Part shown: positions 1-13,100 of the stretch, piece by piece
Numbering within the stretch: position 1 is the first letter of the stretch
How the letters are laid out: each line of letters starts with the position of its first letter
Assembly (NCBI RefSeq): GCF_037042905.1
Contig: NC_087259.1
Span: 18,765,501-18,829,500 of the forward strand
Source: Lytechinus pictus
Taxonomy: Eukaryota; Echinodermata; Echinoidea; Temnopleuroida; Toxopneustidae
Direction of reading: 5' to 3'
DNA length: 64,000 bases
Position numbers and translations under genes: made by a program
The notes under the pieces: generated by a model
What the model was told of the DNA's origin: nothing
The model's input: only the letters and a program-made list of their open reading frames with translations
Databases searched by the model: none

Positions 1-1279
1 ATGTTTTTTGTTGTGGTTGTTTTTGCAAATAAATTGATGGAATTCACAAATGACATTTAAATCATGAATAAAGATAACCTACACCAGCAAAATGAAATAT
101 AATAATAAATGGCCCAATCAATTTCCAGAATGATATAGATTAGCCTCCCTGTAGAAATAAAAGTAATTTAATTCCAAAACACTGCGACGTCATACCAGTA
201 TTGCGGTTGCCTGCGATTTACACCAATTTACTTTTACTGTATTCCTGCAAGGCTTGCAGTCAAGAAATTTTTCCAGAAAAATGAATGTAGTGTTGATTTG
301 TATTCCTTGTAAGAACAGTGAGAAGATGAATTTTTTCAAGTGGATTTTAGAGCTACCAGTTAGTTGGATTTTTAGTCTATTTAGTAGGATTTTTAAGGGG
401 AAAGTGACACAAAATATGATTTTCCCCCCTAGAAATAGGATTTTTGAAACTTGTAAGAATAATGATTTTTGGTATGTTTTTCCAAACTTTAAAGAAAAAT
501 AGGATTTTAGGCCTGAAAATAGGATAAAATGAAATAAGGAATGTGATATTTCACGATTAGATTTGGCAGCTCTGGGATTTGTCAGTTTCCTTCAGCGAAT
601 TATCAACTTATTACCATGTCCTACAGATAGGTTGTAAAAGCTGTCAGCTCACTGATTCCTCAAAAGATGTATTAAAACTGAAAGCAAGCTTCAAATCTAT
701 GAAATGAAAGATGAACTGTAGCTATGAATCCAGCCTCTTCCAGTCAGCACCAGATGATCCAGTTTTGCAACAAGTGTACAGTACATAAGTGCAAACGAAC
801 AGGAACAAATGTTCTTAATTATTGAAATTTAGGCAGGACGGGTGATTATGTTGCCATTGGTATAAAATGATAAAGCATTATTGGCTGTTTGGCATAGGTA
901 TGGAAGTGACGGTATGTTGCTCTCATGGTTCTAAAAGTACTTTACAATTCAGTATTTATGATACATTGGGATTTTCCTTCATGTTCATGTTCTCATATGT
1001 GAGGCAAAGTGATATTACATGTATGTCCCCTGCCTCCGTACACACTCGTGCTCATACCGAGGGGTTAGAAGCACTCACTGCACATGATTTTAGTACACTA
1101 TACTCTGACACTATAGCCAGCTTTAGGAAGCATATCTTATAACAAATTGTTTGTAACACCCCCACGCTTTTCCCATGTCTTGTGATGTTTGTAGAGAATT
1201 GAGGTTTATATTTTGTCATAAGTTTGTGGAATTTCGCAGATAGCTTTTCTCATTCCTTTCCTTTATTTTGTCTGTTCAG

Positions 1280-1344
1280 GTCTCCTCGTCGATATACCGA
1301 ATCCGGATCAGTTCTTGGCTGACACGCTCAAGTCCATCCCGTAA
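1280..1344 (+). CDS. Possible terminal coding exon of an unidentified gene
   Basis: A pyrimidine-rich tract ending in TTCAG (to 1279) is followed by a short open stretch that, after two leading bases, reads LLVDIPNPDQFLADTLKSIP and then stops at TAA (1342-1344). The splice acceptor context and the protein-like composition, richer in GC than its surroundings, suggest the last coding exon of a plus-strand gene whose body lies left of the window. I do not recognise the protein. No other exon is visible between 1 and 1270; the ORFs there look random. If real, the 3'UTR would run into the AT-rich sequence after 1345. It could be chance. Confidence 0.35.
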
Positions 1345-2327
1345 TTGATTCCAGTCTCCACCTGTGCAGTGACTTTGAGTGTCGTTTTAACTTATCATTT
1401 TTAAATGTTCTTTGTTATGCGATCACAGTGAAAGTAGGGTACTCTTTTTGTTTAAGGGGGAAGTTCTCCTTGTCACCAAGATTTTTTTTTTTTCACTAAA
1501 GGAGAGAAATATGAGAGAAACACATTTATGAAAGTTTGTTGAAATTCCATCAAAGAACAACATGGCCATGGATTTATAAAAAGTATTTTGTGACATCATG
1601 TGAGAGGAGCTCCTCCATATTTCATGTGATATAAATTGCAATTTTCTTTAAAAATTTGATATTTCCCCTTTGCATTCAGACATATTATTCGTACTCTCTC
1701 TTATGAGATCATAAACTAACGACAAATTATATTTATTTCATGACTAATTTTTTAGAAATAAGTACACTTTTCATGATGAGTGTACTGACTACAAGTATCT
1801 CGCTGCACGTTCACATCAATATCAGGGCTCTGTTTCATAAACAGCGCTATCATTGTCATCGCTTACAAACTGCTACAAGCTAGTGAAATCATGGTATATG
1901 ATTGGCCAAGAGATTCTTCATAAAATTTTTGAATTTTACTAACAAGCTGTGTAATAGACCCCTTGGTTGGGCAGTTGCAAAGAGTACACTACTTTCACTT
2001 GGTATCTCATTTATATTTTTTATTTTTGCAAGCAAAGTATGTACCTGTATTCCATGGTCTTTATGATGAATACTAATTTAGCTTTACTGAACATTTATAA
2101 ATGCACTGTTTGAAGCCTAGTTGGTTCACTTTACGTGTACATGTTTTGTGAGTGGCATTTCTATGTGAAAGAGTGTCAAAATCCAGTCAATTTTTTTGTC
2201 AATAACTTCTTTACCTGATGATTAAAAGCTGTTTGAAATGTATGTTTGTTCAACAAATGTGTTTTCGTTCTATTTGAAATAATTATTTTTAGTAATACCC
2301 TTATAGCTTTCTGGAAATTCATACATG
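1345..2327. other. AT-rich non-coding stretch, possible 3'UTR
   Basis: No convincing ORF. The segment at about 1826-1975 starts with a GTTTCATAAA-type motif like other short interspersed repeats in this window (for example 37308 and 43070). It may include the 3'UTR of the possible exon at 1280-1344. Confidence 0.3.
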
Positions 2328-3288
2328 TTTTTGTCTCACCTGCATAGCAGAGTGAGACTATAGGCGCCGCTTTTCCGACGGCGACGGCGGCGGCGGCGGC
2401 GTCAACACCAAATCTTAACCTGAGGTTAAGTTTTTGAAATGACAGCATAACTTAGAAAGTATATGGACCTAGTTCATGAAACTTGGCCATAAGGTTAATC
2501 AAGTATTACTGAACATCCTGCCTGAGTTTCATGTCACATGACCAAGGTCAAAGGTCATTTAGGGTCAATGAACTTAGACCATGTTGGGGGAATCAACATC
2601 AAAATCTTAACCTAAGGTTAAGTTTTTGAAATGTCATCATAACTTAGAAAATATATGGACCTAGTTCATGAAACTTATACATAAGGTTAATCAAGTATCA
2701 CTGAACATCCTGCATGAGTTTCACGTCACATGACCAAGGTCAAAGGTCATTTAGGGTCAATGAACTTTGGCCGAATTGGGGGTATCTGTTGAATTACCAT
2801 CATAACTTTGAATGTTTATGGATCTGATTCATGAAACTTGGACATAATAGTAATCAAGTATTACTGAACATCCTGTGCAAGTTTCAGGTCACATGATCAA
2901 GGTCAAAGGTCATTTAGGGTCAATGAACTTTGGCCAAATTGGGGTATTTGTTGAATTACAGCCATAAATTTGAAAGTGTGTTGGTCTAGTTCATAAAACT
3001 TGGACATAATAGTAATCAAGTATCACTGAACATCCTGTGCGAGTTTCAGGTCACATGATCAAGGTCAAAGGTCATGTAAGGTCAAAGAACTTTGGCCACG
3101 TTGGGGGTATTTGTTGAATTGCCATCATATCTCTATAAGTGTATTGGTATAGTTCATAAAACGTGGAAATAAGAGTAACCAAGTATCACTGAACATCTTG
3201 TGCGAGTTATAGTAGTTTTCAAAATCAGCACTGCTGCTATATTGAATCGCGTGATGCAGGTGAGACGGCCAGAGGCATTCCACTTGTT
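2328..3288 (+). mobile_element. Interspersed repeat with DR1 motifs, copy A
   Basis: The element starts TTTTTGTCTCACCTGCAT, has a GC-rich CGACGG/CGGCGG head, and then four to five tandem degenerate units of about 165-190 bp. Each unit contains variants of 'TTCATGAAACTTGG', 'CTGAACATCCTG' and 'GACCAAGGTCAAAGGTCAT'. It ends with ATGCAGGTGAGAC followed by GGCCAGAGGCATTCCACTTGTT. GTCTCACCTGCAT and ATGCAGGTGAGAC form 13-bp terminal inverted repeats. Two other copies (6591-7543 inverted, 47959-49818 direct) define the same ends. There is no coding capacity, so it is probably a non-autonomous DNA element. Confidence 0.85.
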
Positions 3289-3564
3289 AAGTATAGATGT
3301 TCATCTATGTGTGTTAGGTATTATTACTTGGAAATTCAATGTCGAAATCCATGTAAAATATTTGGAGCAACGTTTGTTCATTTATATTTGTTATAAGCAT
3401 ATCGCAATATTTTTCTTTGTTTATTATTGTAGTTCAGTAGATTCATGTACAATGGCAATATATCTGTAGCTCATTTTTTTATAAGCATTATAGAATTAAA
3501 ATTCACAAATTGTCTTTGTGAAACCATACAAATAGTACCAATATGTCAAGGCATATAGCGGGTG

Positions 3565-3656
3565 TTCAGTGTTTTCCTCTGTTTTTTATAAGTGACATTG
3601 TTTTCCTATGTTTTTATGAGTGGCATTGTTTTCCTATGTTTTTATGAGTAACATAT
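3565..3656. repeat. Short tandem repeat, about 33-bp unit
   Basis: About three imperfect units of 'cattgttttcctatgttt' followed by 'ttatgagt' follow each other before 3660. Confidence 0.7.
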
Positions 3657-3674
3657 TCCCTGACCAGGTCAGAA

Positions 3675-3905
3675 TCCACCCAAATCAAAAGGAAGATCAA
3701 TTGATTGCAATGTGTGTATTTTCTGATCCCTCGGATAGGACGTTAAATGGAGGCCCCGTGTAGAGGAGAGTAACCACCTTTGCACGTTAAGAACCCACTT
3801 CACTATTCGTATAAGAGTAGGGGGAAACCCCGGTGTAGTGGTCCACCTGCATCCCCCCCAATCAGTTATATCGGGAGGAGAGACCTGCGGGTCATAGTGA
3901 TTCAG
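3675..3905. mobile_element. Probable SINE/LINE-derived fragment
   Basis: A GC-richer island in AT-rich DNA includes 'ggataggacgttaaatgg', 'cccgtgtagaggagagta' and 'gcacgttaagaacccact'. These are phrases I associate with a widespread invertebrate retroposon tail. No ends or target duplication were found, and the family assignment is from memory. Confidence 0.4.
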
Positions 3906-4099
3906 TTGATTCAAATTGATACAGATTTGTTGTTTGATAAAATTAGCTGATAACTGTATTTTCTTATCTTTTAACACTTATTAGATTACTGATAGAAAGA
4001 ACAAGTGTGTATGGTGGTAGATGTGTTGAAATTGATATGGACTTGTTGTTTGATAAAGTTAGCTGATAATTGGCTGTGCGCACTTCGGTTCAGATGATA

Positions 4100-5880
4100 T
4101 ACATGTAAATGTACCAGTATATAACTATATAATTATTGTATGAATGAGTACATATCAATATTTTTGTTTGCTTGTCATTATCTGACCCAGATTTTTACGA
4201 TTTAAATGTAAAAATAAATTCCTCTCAGCAGTTTTTCTGTTTCTGAGGAGTACAAGGATGAAGTTAGTGCCGAGATTTGAAAATATATTGAAAAATATTT
4301 ATTTAGAAACAGTTTAATTAGTTTAAAGGTTTATCCTGTGTCATAGCTTTTCATTTGAATAACAACTTTTAGTCCATTATAATCATGTGCAAATTAAACC
4401 ATATCTAATGGCAAATAAAGTAGTATGATACACAGATGATAATTAGGGTTTATGTAATCAGTGATTTATGTCTCAAATATATCTGTGTGGTATCGAATAG
4501 ATGAATATTAATGAAAATATATGTTTGTGCGTTATAATATATTTCATCACCTTCATAGTCGAGTTAAAAGATAATTATTTCTATCTGCGGATTGTAATAT
4601 GCACCTCCACATTTACTTGAACAATCAATGTGCTTAAGTAACTTTTCATTAGGTTTTGCTTATGAATTTTCATTTGTTTACTAATAAATCCTATTATTAA
4701 CTGTGATTTAATATGTCCTATGGTAGATGCTATCATTATTCATCTATATACAGAGTAGCCATGCAATATAGAAGTATGTGAGATATTACCACAAAGTAGC
4801 CAATAATTCTGAATTTTTACATAGATAAGAGATATTTAAATGATATAAAGGCCATGAAATGCAGGTATTCTAGATTTATAATTCATTGTGCGTGATCTTT
4901 GATGATGTGTACAGCAAAAGTGCATGGCTTAAATATGCAGTAAAATTTGTAGCATTACAGTCAGTCGACAGCGTAATATATTGACATTTAGAACTGACCA
5001 GAGTGGATTATTTTGAGAGTTGTATCAGCCAGGCGCCCACAGTCAGAGATCAACATTGACTTGAAATGTCCCTCTACATAACCTTAATGGATTTGATGAT
5101 AGTAATGACAATATTCCCTTCTTGTATAGCACTAGATCAGAAGCTGCCGTCTCTGTAACATTGGTTGTTCCGCTGAACTACGTTGCCGACATTGTGTTAT
5201 TGGGTTATTCTTGTCTTGTATAGCACATACCTGTATCGCATTATCATCTATGTGCTGTAAATAACATTGGATATATAAATATATAGAAGGATCTTTGAAT
5301 TATCCAACCAATCAGAATCAGCGTTTACTGTTGAATGCGCTGATGGCACTCTCCTAATAATACCACTCTGGTTTAAAGTGGATATTGTCCAAGCAGAGTA
5401 ATTGTGAACTGAATGTGAACTACAATTGATACCTAACTACGGTACCGTACAAATGTAATCATACTTCATTTTTTAGCCATATTTGGAAATTAATAAGTAA
5501 ATAGGTAATTCCACTGTACTGCTACTATACAATTGCACAGAAAAAAAAAATTATTTCCTTAGGAATTTTCAAATGGATGACTTTTCATACTAGAAGCTCA
5601 GCTATTAAAGGGAATTTTGGGCTGTTTGATTGGAGGCAATAGATATATGGTTGTTTTGACTAAAACTGTTTGCACGTGAATTACGTGTATTTGTGGATTG
5701 TTGTAACACATCTTGGCACAGTTTTGATTTCATTAGCCTATATTTGTGAGATTTTGTAGTTAAATACGCATTATAATCACAGTTGAATATACTTTGCTTG
5801 CAAATAAACAAATCTAAATACATTTCATGCTTTCTTCATTCTTAATTTGTTGTGTATCTGAAACGAAAGCAAGTGAAATT
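4100..5880. other. AT-rich intergenic sequence, no gene seen
   Basis: All frames are broken by stops and no splice-framed coding blocks or structured RNAs were recognised. The sequence is rich in AT runs. Confidence 0.5.
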
Positions 5881-5889
5881 CATGTGCAC

Positions 5890-6045
5890 CCCTTCTCTTA
5901 TCCAGGGGACGCGAAACGTTTTTCAAAGTGGGGGAGGGGTCTGACCATGCAAAAAATCACAATCATATGGTCATTTTTACGTTTTTGGAAAAAAGTGGGG
6001 GAGCTGAAGCCCCCCCCTGCTTCCGCTGCCCCTGTTATCTAACTG
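5890..6045. mobile_element. Short element related to 28255-28385
   Basis: It contains 'ccaggggacgcgaaacg', 'gaccatgcaaaaaatcac', 'tggtcattttt' and a poly-C end 'agcccccccctgcttccgc'. The block at 28255-28385 has the same order of motifs (gcggaacgg, gaccatatgcaaaagaaatc, gtggtcattcc, poly-C, gttccgcg). That makes it a repeated short element whose ends are complementary. Confidence 0.6.
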
Positions 6046-6590
6046 CATACCGTAGCTGTACGTTATTTTTTTAAACTGTAGTTACATAAAGAGCAATCAG
6101 AATCCTTTGTTACAGACTTTGGCCAAGGCACATATATTGTATTGTTAGGCAAGCACAGTAATAAACTAAAAGGTAGCCCACTTGAAGCGAATTGGCCAAA
6201 CTCTAATAAGGGGCTCTAATTGCATTCAACTTTGAAGGAAAAAACAATAAGGGAGAATGCACTCTGTCACATGATTACAATTACCAGACTATTTTAATAA
6301 TTTTGATAGCTCCATTACAGTATCGCAAACAGTGCATTCCAGTTATTACCAAACATAATTATATGCACCTCTGTTATATCAAGGACGCAACACGATCACA
6401 CAAGTCAGACAAAAATAGAGAAAGAAATGGACTAAATAAACACAGTATTGAATGAAAACACAACAAGCAATTACCACATGACAAAGCCACCAACTTTAAC
6501 TGTTCATTGAATTCAAATTGTGATTTCTGACTAAAAAAGTTGTCATTCCGCCATTATTAAATTTTTAAAATGTATTTGAATCATAAAACG

Positions 6591-7543
6591 AACAAGTGGA
6601 ATGCCTCTGGCCGTCTCACCTGCATCACGCGATTCAATATAGCAGCAGTGCTGATTTTGAAAACTACTATAACTCGCACAAGATGTTCAGTGATACTTGG
6701 TTACTCTTATTTCCACGTTTTATGAACTAGACCAATACACTTATAGAGATATGATGGCAATTCAACAAATACCCCCAACGTGGCCAAAGTTCTTTGACCT
6801 TACATGACCTTTGACCTTGATCATGTGACCTGAAACTCGCACAGGATGTTCAGTGATACTTGATTACTATTATGTCCAAGTTTTATGAACTAGACCAACA
6901 CACTTTCAAATTTATGGCTGTAATTCAACAAATACCCCAATTTGGCCAAAGTTCATTGACCCTAAATGACCTTTGACCTTGATCATATGACCTGAAACTT
7001 GCACAGGATGTTTAGTAATACTTGATTACTATTATGTCCAAGTTTCATGAATCAGATCCATAAACTTTCAAAGTTATGATGGTAATTCAACAGATACCCC
7101 CAATTCGGCCAAAGTTCATTGACCCTAAATGACCTTTGACCTTGGTCATGTGATGTGAAACTCATGCAGGATGTTCAGTGATACTTGATTAACCTTATGT
7201 ATAAGTTTCATGAACTAGGTCCATATATTTTCTAAGTTATGATGACATTTCAAAAACTAAACCTTAGGTTAAGATTTTGATGTTGATTCCCCCAACATGG
7301 TCTAAGTTCATTGACCCTAAATGACCTTTGACCTTGGTCATGTGACATGAAACTCAGGCAGGATGTTCAGTAATACTTGATTAACCTTATGGCCAAGTTT
7401 CATGAACTAGGTCCATATACTTTCTAAGTTATGCTGTCATTTCAAAAACTTAACCTCAGGTTAAGATTTGGTGTTGACGCCGCCGTCGCCGTCGGAAAAG
7501 CGGCGCCTATAGTCTCACTCTGCTATGCAGGTGAGACAAAAAT
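6591..7543 (-). mobile_element. Interspersed repeat with DR1 motifs, copy B (inverted)
   Basis: Reverse-complement copy of the repeat at 2328-3288, complete from AACAAGTGG through to GGTGAGACAAAAA. It carries four TGACCTTTGACCT (DR1) sites, the first at 6805-6817. Copies A and B are an inverted pair about 3.3 kb apart and could form a cruciform or long double-stranded RNA if both are transcribed. Confidence 0.85.
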
Positions 7544-9818
7544 GAAGAAGTTCCTCTTAATTCTTAAATGAATGTAAACTCTTAATTTGGCAGCTCTGTA
7601 TGACAGACAACTATGGGGAAAAAAATTAAATACACAAAATCAAAAGTACTTCTAATAGCAAGTACTGCAATAATCAAAGAACGTATTTGTACTACGATGT
7701 AAACAATAGGAACGCAAATATCACAAGTCATAGCATGAATCTACTCATTGAATTCTAAAATTGGGTTAGTGGAAAATCCAACATCTTGTGTACAAAAATG
7801 ACTGGCCGGAATCCCATTATAAATGATGCATCATCATGCAAGTAGATCTTTCAAAGAAACACGTCTTTAGAAGCGCATGTGCATTTCACTTTTTCATTAT
7901 TTCCATTGATTTTCATGACCAAACTACATTCAAATTACACAGTCTGAAGATTGATGAGACAAGAAAAGCATATAAAAAGATTTAGAGTTGCCACTAGTCT
8001 CAAATGTGATCACTGTATGCACGAGTATGGAGTAAATTGAAGCACTGAAAATTTGCTCCTATTTACATTACCACCATCATGTGCTTTAAAAAAGAAATCT
8101 ATCACAAAAGTTAGTTGCCCAAAATGTCACATATTCTACATTCAAAATTGCAGAGTACAAAGATGCTTTACTTTGACAAAAGGAAGCAAATGACATTTAC
8201 CAAAATTCAGTTTTCAATGACCCATATTCTGAACTCTGATTTAATTTAAACTCTGGTCTAAAGTTGTGGTTTAACTATGGAGAGCCAACTGTGACAAGAA
8301 TCTCAAGCTGTACAAGGTCGATTATTTGACACTCAAATCATTCATAAATGTCAAGTATGAATAAAAGGAAGTTGTTTTCTTCACCATGAATGCATGAAGA
8401 AAGAGCAGAATAAACTTAAACAATGTCGACAAATTTCAATGAATTATACGCATGCCTTCAGAAAGTTACAGAGAAACAAAAAAAAAACCTACAAAACATC
8501 GCCATGTTCACAATGCATCTAACAACTCGGTTAAAATGTACATTTTCTTTCTCTTCAAATGAAATTGAAGGAGTACAATGTAAATAATTTACATTCCTCT
8601 AAATAAAAATCAGTACCGGTATTTCAAATTTTGAATCCCCCCTCATTAAAATAGATCTTCCAAACCTCTGATTTCACAATTATTCATTAGAAATATAATG
8701 AAAATACTAATATACATGATATTAAAGAAGAAAAATAAGTTAAAGCCGTTACAACAAATTTCCTTTCAATTCTTCTTTAAACCCATATTACATCACAATA
8801 ATTTTATATTTAGTGAATTTTTTTTCCAAAATATGTACTTTTTTCAAAGCTTTCCAAAACTAAGATCACTTCATTATTATCATGATTATACCGTAATTGT
8901 TTTTGTAATTTCTTGACTCTTTTGTAACATTACCTTTTTGTTGATTTTATGTATATTTTTTATGCTCTTTTGTAAAACATTTGTCAATTCAGCTTAACAA
9001 GCTGCGATCATATGTTTTAATAAATCTTGAAATCTTGAATGTACATCTATGTGTTACTAGTCCCACTATCAAGATTTTGTGTTTAAAAAAAATAATATCT
9101 TGTCACCTTCAAAAGTTTTCGTACAGGAATAATTAAACACACTTTTTTTCTTGTTTTGCCCATCTTCGTGGCCTTCAAGTCACGTTTGAAGGTCTCATTA
9201 CTTGAAATGACAAGGCATAAAACATAACTGGGAATATTGTCCAATGCAAAGAAAAATATGAACCTGTATGGTATCTGAAAGTTTAAGATATATAAATCTG
9301 TTTGGAATCAATTAAAATACAACAATTGCACGTCTTGCAAAGGCACATAGCAAGAGACATTGTGCTGCCTATCATCCACAAATGAAATTGAATTTTACAT
9401 TACAAGTGCAATACATGTACACTAAATCATGGTATATAGTAAAATGCCTGCTTCTGCAACATCACCATATAGAGTAGAGCAATGTCAACACTCGATGCAC
9501 ATAAAGAAACTTGTGAAATATACATGATCACGTACATACAACATACTTGTTTTCACATTGTTTGCACATTTCACAATCCAAGTATGATATACATTTTAGT
9601 TCAGATTTCAACTGACAAATAATCAATCTTTAGAAAAAAAGAGAACTCTTCGAAAAACAAAACAAAAAATATTAGTTTAACCATTACAATGCTAACCACA
9701 AGTCTGGTGCAATATAGGCAGGTTAATTAAATCAACCTCATGTCTGCTTAGAGTTAGTTATTAGATATGTGATATTTAAAACATATGTTCCTTCATCTAC
9801 ATCGACAGTTGATCAACT
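7544..9818. other. AT-rich non-coding stretch
   Basis: No gene was recognised. A short arm of the 'cccatattctgaa' MITE family lies at 8220-8290. The stretch 8880-9045, ending in 'taataaatcttgaaatc', looks like a retroposon 3' tail. The right edge may hold distal 3'UTR of the ZIP7 gene. Confidence 0.4.
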
Positions 9819-9824
9819 TTTATT
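9819..9824 (-). terminator. Candidate poly(A) signal for ZIP7
   Basis: TTTATT on the plus strand is AATAAA on the minus strand, about 300 nt downstream of the ZIP7 stop codon (10123). In AT-rich DNA such hexamers are common, so this is only a candidate. Confidence 0.3.
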
Positions 9825-10122
9825 CAGATCACAACTTTGTGCTATAAATTGATTAATCACAAAATGAATGAAATTACATAGAGGACAAAGAGACTCAAAA
9901 GGAGAGACTACTTATCATTAGAACTGGTGCAGATCCAGCCGGATTAGACACATAGGAGCCATACTGTTTTTGCACGATACTCTGCCTCTCAAAACTATTG
10001 TGTCTTATCTGGCTGAATTTGTGCCTGTATTAGAAATAGCTATGCTACATTAAGAGAAACTTTTAAAAAAAAAGAATAGACAAGAATTACAATCAATTGG
10101 CAAGAAATTAGAACCTACCTAC

Positions 10123-13100
10123 CTATTCATACAAAGCTATAAGATACATGAGTCCCACCCCGGCCAAGAGACCAGCGATCTCCATGATGCTCTGTTTCAG
10201 GGTGGTGTCTTCGAGGAGTTCTGGGATGACGGTAACGGTAGCGATGTAGATGAAGCCCCCAGCGGTGATAGGGAGGACCCAGACGGAGGTGGCGTCCCCT
10301 GCACCTTCGGCCAGGAGAGCACAGGTGCAGCCTGCCAGGGCTCCAACGGCTGTCAAGAGCTGCAGGTACATTGCCTGTTGGATTGAATATCATATTCATG
10401 AAATAAAAGAACGCATTTAGTGGTACCGTACTCATTATGGCTTATGCTACTGTCACATGAGGTGCTCCTGCAACAATTGCTCTGGGCTTAATTTCGTCTT
10501 AGATGTAGGGTTAGGGTAAGGGTTGCAATAAAGTTGTATGTTGGGTTTAGGGCAAGCTTTACGGTAGGGTAAAGTGTTAAATCCACGGTTGAAGTTGATA
10601 ATTTGATAAGTATGTGAAATTTAGAGCAGAGCAATTGTCGCTGGAGCAAATGTCATGGAACTGTCACATCAACAAGCATTCAATACTTCATTGATTAGTC
10701 TCCAGCTTGACTGTAATGGTCTTTCTCTTTCTCACCACTCTTTCTGCCAAGAATAGACGAGCGATGTTCCAGCTGGAGCTTTTCAACGATCTAACCCTGA
10801 AACCCTGAGATTGAAACAAAACTGACTCCAGACCGATCAAAGGTATTACGTTATTACAAATGGCAAATCATTAGTCCGCCTGAAGCTGGTTCGTTGGGGC
10901 TACAGTAAAATAAATCTTTATTCAGTTTGATGTTGTTTGAAGGTTTGCATGGTGGCATGTACAATTGCTGATGTGGTTTACGGTACACCATGTGGAGTAT
11001 TGTAGAAGAAAAAAGGAAAAGAAAAAAGAAAAAGAAAAGGATAGGCGAGAAAGTGGAAATTTTAGAGTAGAGTAATCTTTCTTGAATGTAGTCCTGAAAA
11101 GGACTGTAAACCAGAAGAGATTGATGAGTTGAAACAGCTTGAGTAGCAGGATGGATGAGGAGGTGCTGGCTTTAGTCGGCGAGTAGAGATGAGCAGAAGC
11201 AGTAGAGAGACTTGACGTTTCGGGCAGGTTGACTGTCCGTCTTCCTGCTCATCATCTCTACTCGCCGACTCAAGCCAGCATCCCCTCATCCATCCTACTA
11301 CTCACGCTGTTTCAACTCATCAATCTCTTCTGGTTTACAGTCCTTTTCAGGACTACTTTCAAGAAAGATTACTCTACTCTCAAATTTCCACTTTCTCGCC
11401 TATCCATTTCTTTTTCTTTTTCTTTTTTCTTTTCCTTTTTTCTTCTTCTACAATACTCAACATGGTGTACCGTAAACCACATCAGCAATTGGTTTATTCA
11501 GTTTGTTTCTCCTGCTTACAAGGCAGAGATGAGGGAAGATTGTGAGGATGAAACTTCAATGGTTACTGGATCTATGACAGTTTAGGCCTCAAGATGATGT
11601 TCAAAATTTAGGTTTGCTATAAAATAGCACCCAAATGGGTTTAGCAATAGAAATGTAGTAAATTTGGGGATTAGACTAACTGGTATTATCCTATTATGTC
11701 TACAATGCAATAATTTGACTTTGGTTTTCAAAATTTTAACCCCAAAAATAAATCAATGCTTAAAATTGATTTTTATGATTTTTAGTCCACAAACATGAGA
11801 CAAGATGTATACAGCTGATCAAATACTATGGAAGTTTGATTTCCAATTATATCAAATGAAGCTGTCAATTAGGAGGATAAATGCTCATGGAAATAAATAA
11901 CCATGGAGACAAAACGTACATATATTAATGCAAATGAACTTTCAGCAAATATCAAATGATATGGGGCTTTAACAAAAATTGTTTGAATCTCAAAGTTTAG
12001 ATTATCAAACAGATAATATGCTCCACTTTTTTAAAGACTGCTGCACAAAAAGTCTTTTATATAGAAGATTTTTAAATAGAACTGAAGTACAGAACTTTGT
12101 TGAGAACTTTTCTGTTATGACCAATAATGCTAATCAAATTTGGTAAGCAATATCATTCCTTGTCAAACTGTACAGTAGGCAGTAGAGCATCTTGAAAGTA
12201 AAAAAAAAAGAGTATTTGAACAGCATTTCCTAGAATGCTCTCCTGCAGAAACCAAGTTTCATGTTTGTGCTTTGATCCGTGAGCCATGATTGCGATTCTA
12301 GCTTAAATTAATTGCTTGAACGCACCCCGTATACGACACAGAGAAAAGACATACCTTTCTCTTGTTGCATCCAGACTGCACAAGGATGGCAAAATCTCCT
12401 ATCTCATGCGGGACTTCATGAAGAAGAATGGTGATGGTGGTCACGATGCCGACATTGCGACCCGCTAGGAACGAAGCCCCAATGGCCAGGCCGTCGGTGA
12501 AGTTGTGCGTGCAATCGGCCACGAGGTTGAGGTAGGCAGAAACTTTAATAGGAGGGTCTTCTATGGTTGTACAGAAATAGCAAAAGTTAGAAAAGGTGAA
12601 AATAATTGTATGTATTGAACTGTCAAGATTACCAAATAAAGGAATGTAGATACAGAGCAATCCATCCTTGGCCATAAAATGATTTGTGCAAAAGCATGTC
12701 AGTAAGGCAGGAGTGTGAATGTTTCATAAAAAAATTGGACAAGGAATACAATGGTTATGGTTAATGGTCAATGTTCCAATTCAGATCAGACCTCTCAAGA
12801 CAAAACAGAAATACACTTCCATAGTAGATGATGACAGTTAAATGCGTTAATGCAATATGATCTGCTGAGGACAAGACTCAAATCATAAACTGTAACAAAA
12901 CTAAGCTTTCTTATCCTGAATATTTTTTAATGGGAACTAAAGATGGCCATATACAATATCTACAGTCATCAACAAATTGATTACAACTGTGTTCAGTCAA
13001 TGGTCATACATGTACCTTCTGGTTCAACGCTCTTTTTATCTTTTTCAGCCTCTTCTTGCTTCCCAGCTATCCTGCGTCGTACTTGCGAAGAACTTCCATT

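Noticed and set aside
867-1142. 91-codon ORF at the left end
   Set aside because: Composition is like the surrounding non-coding DNA, with no domain or splice support.
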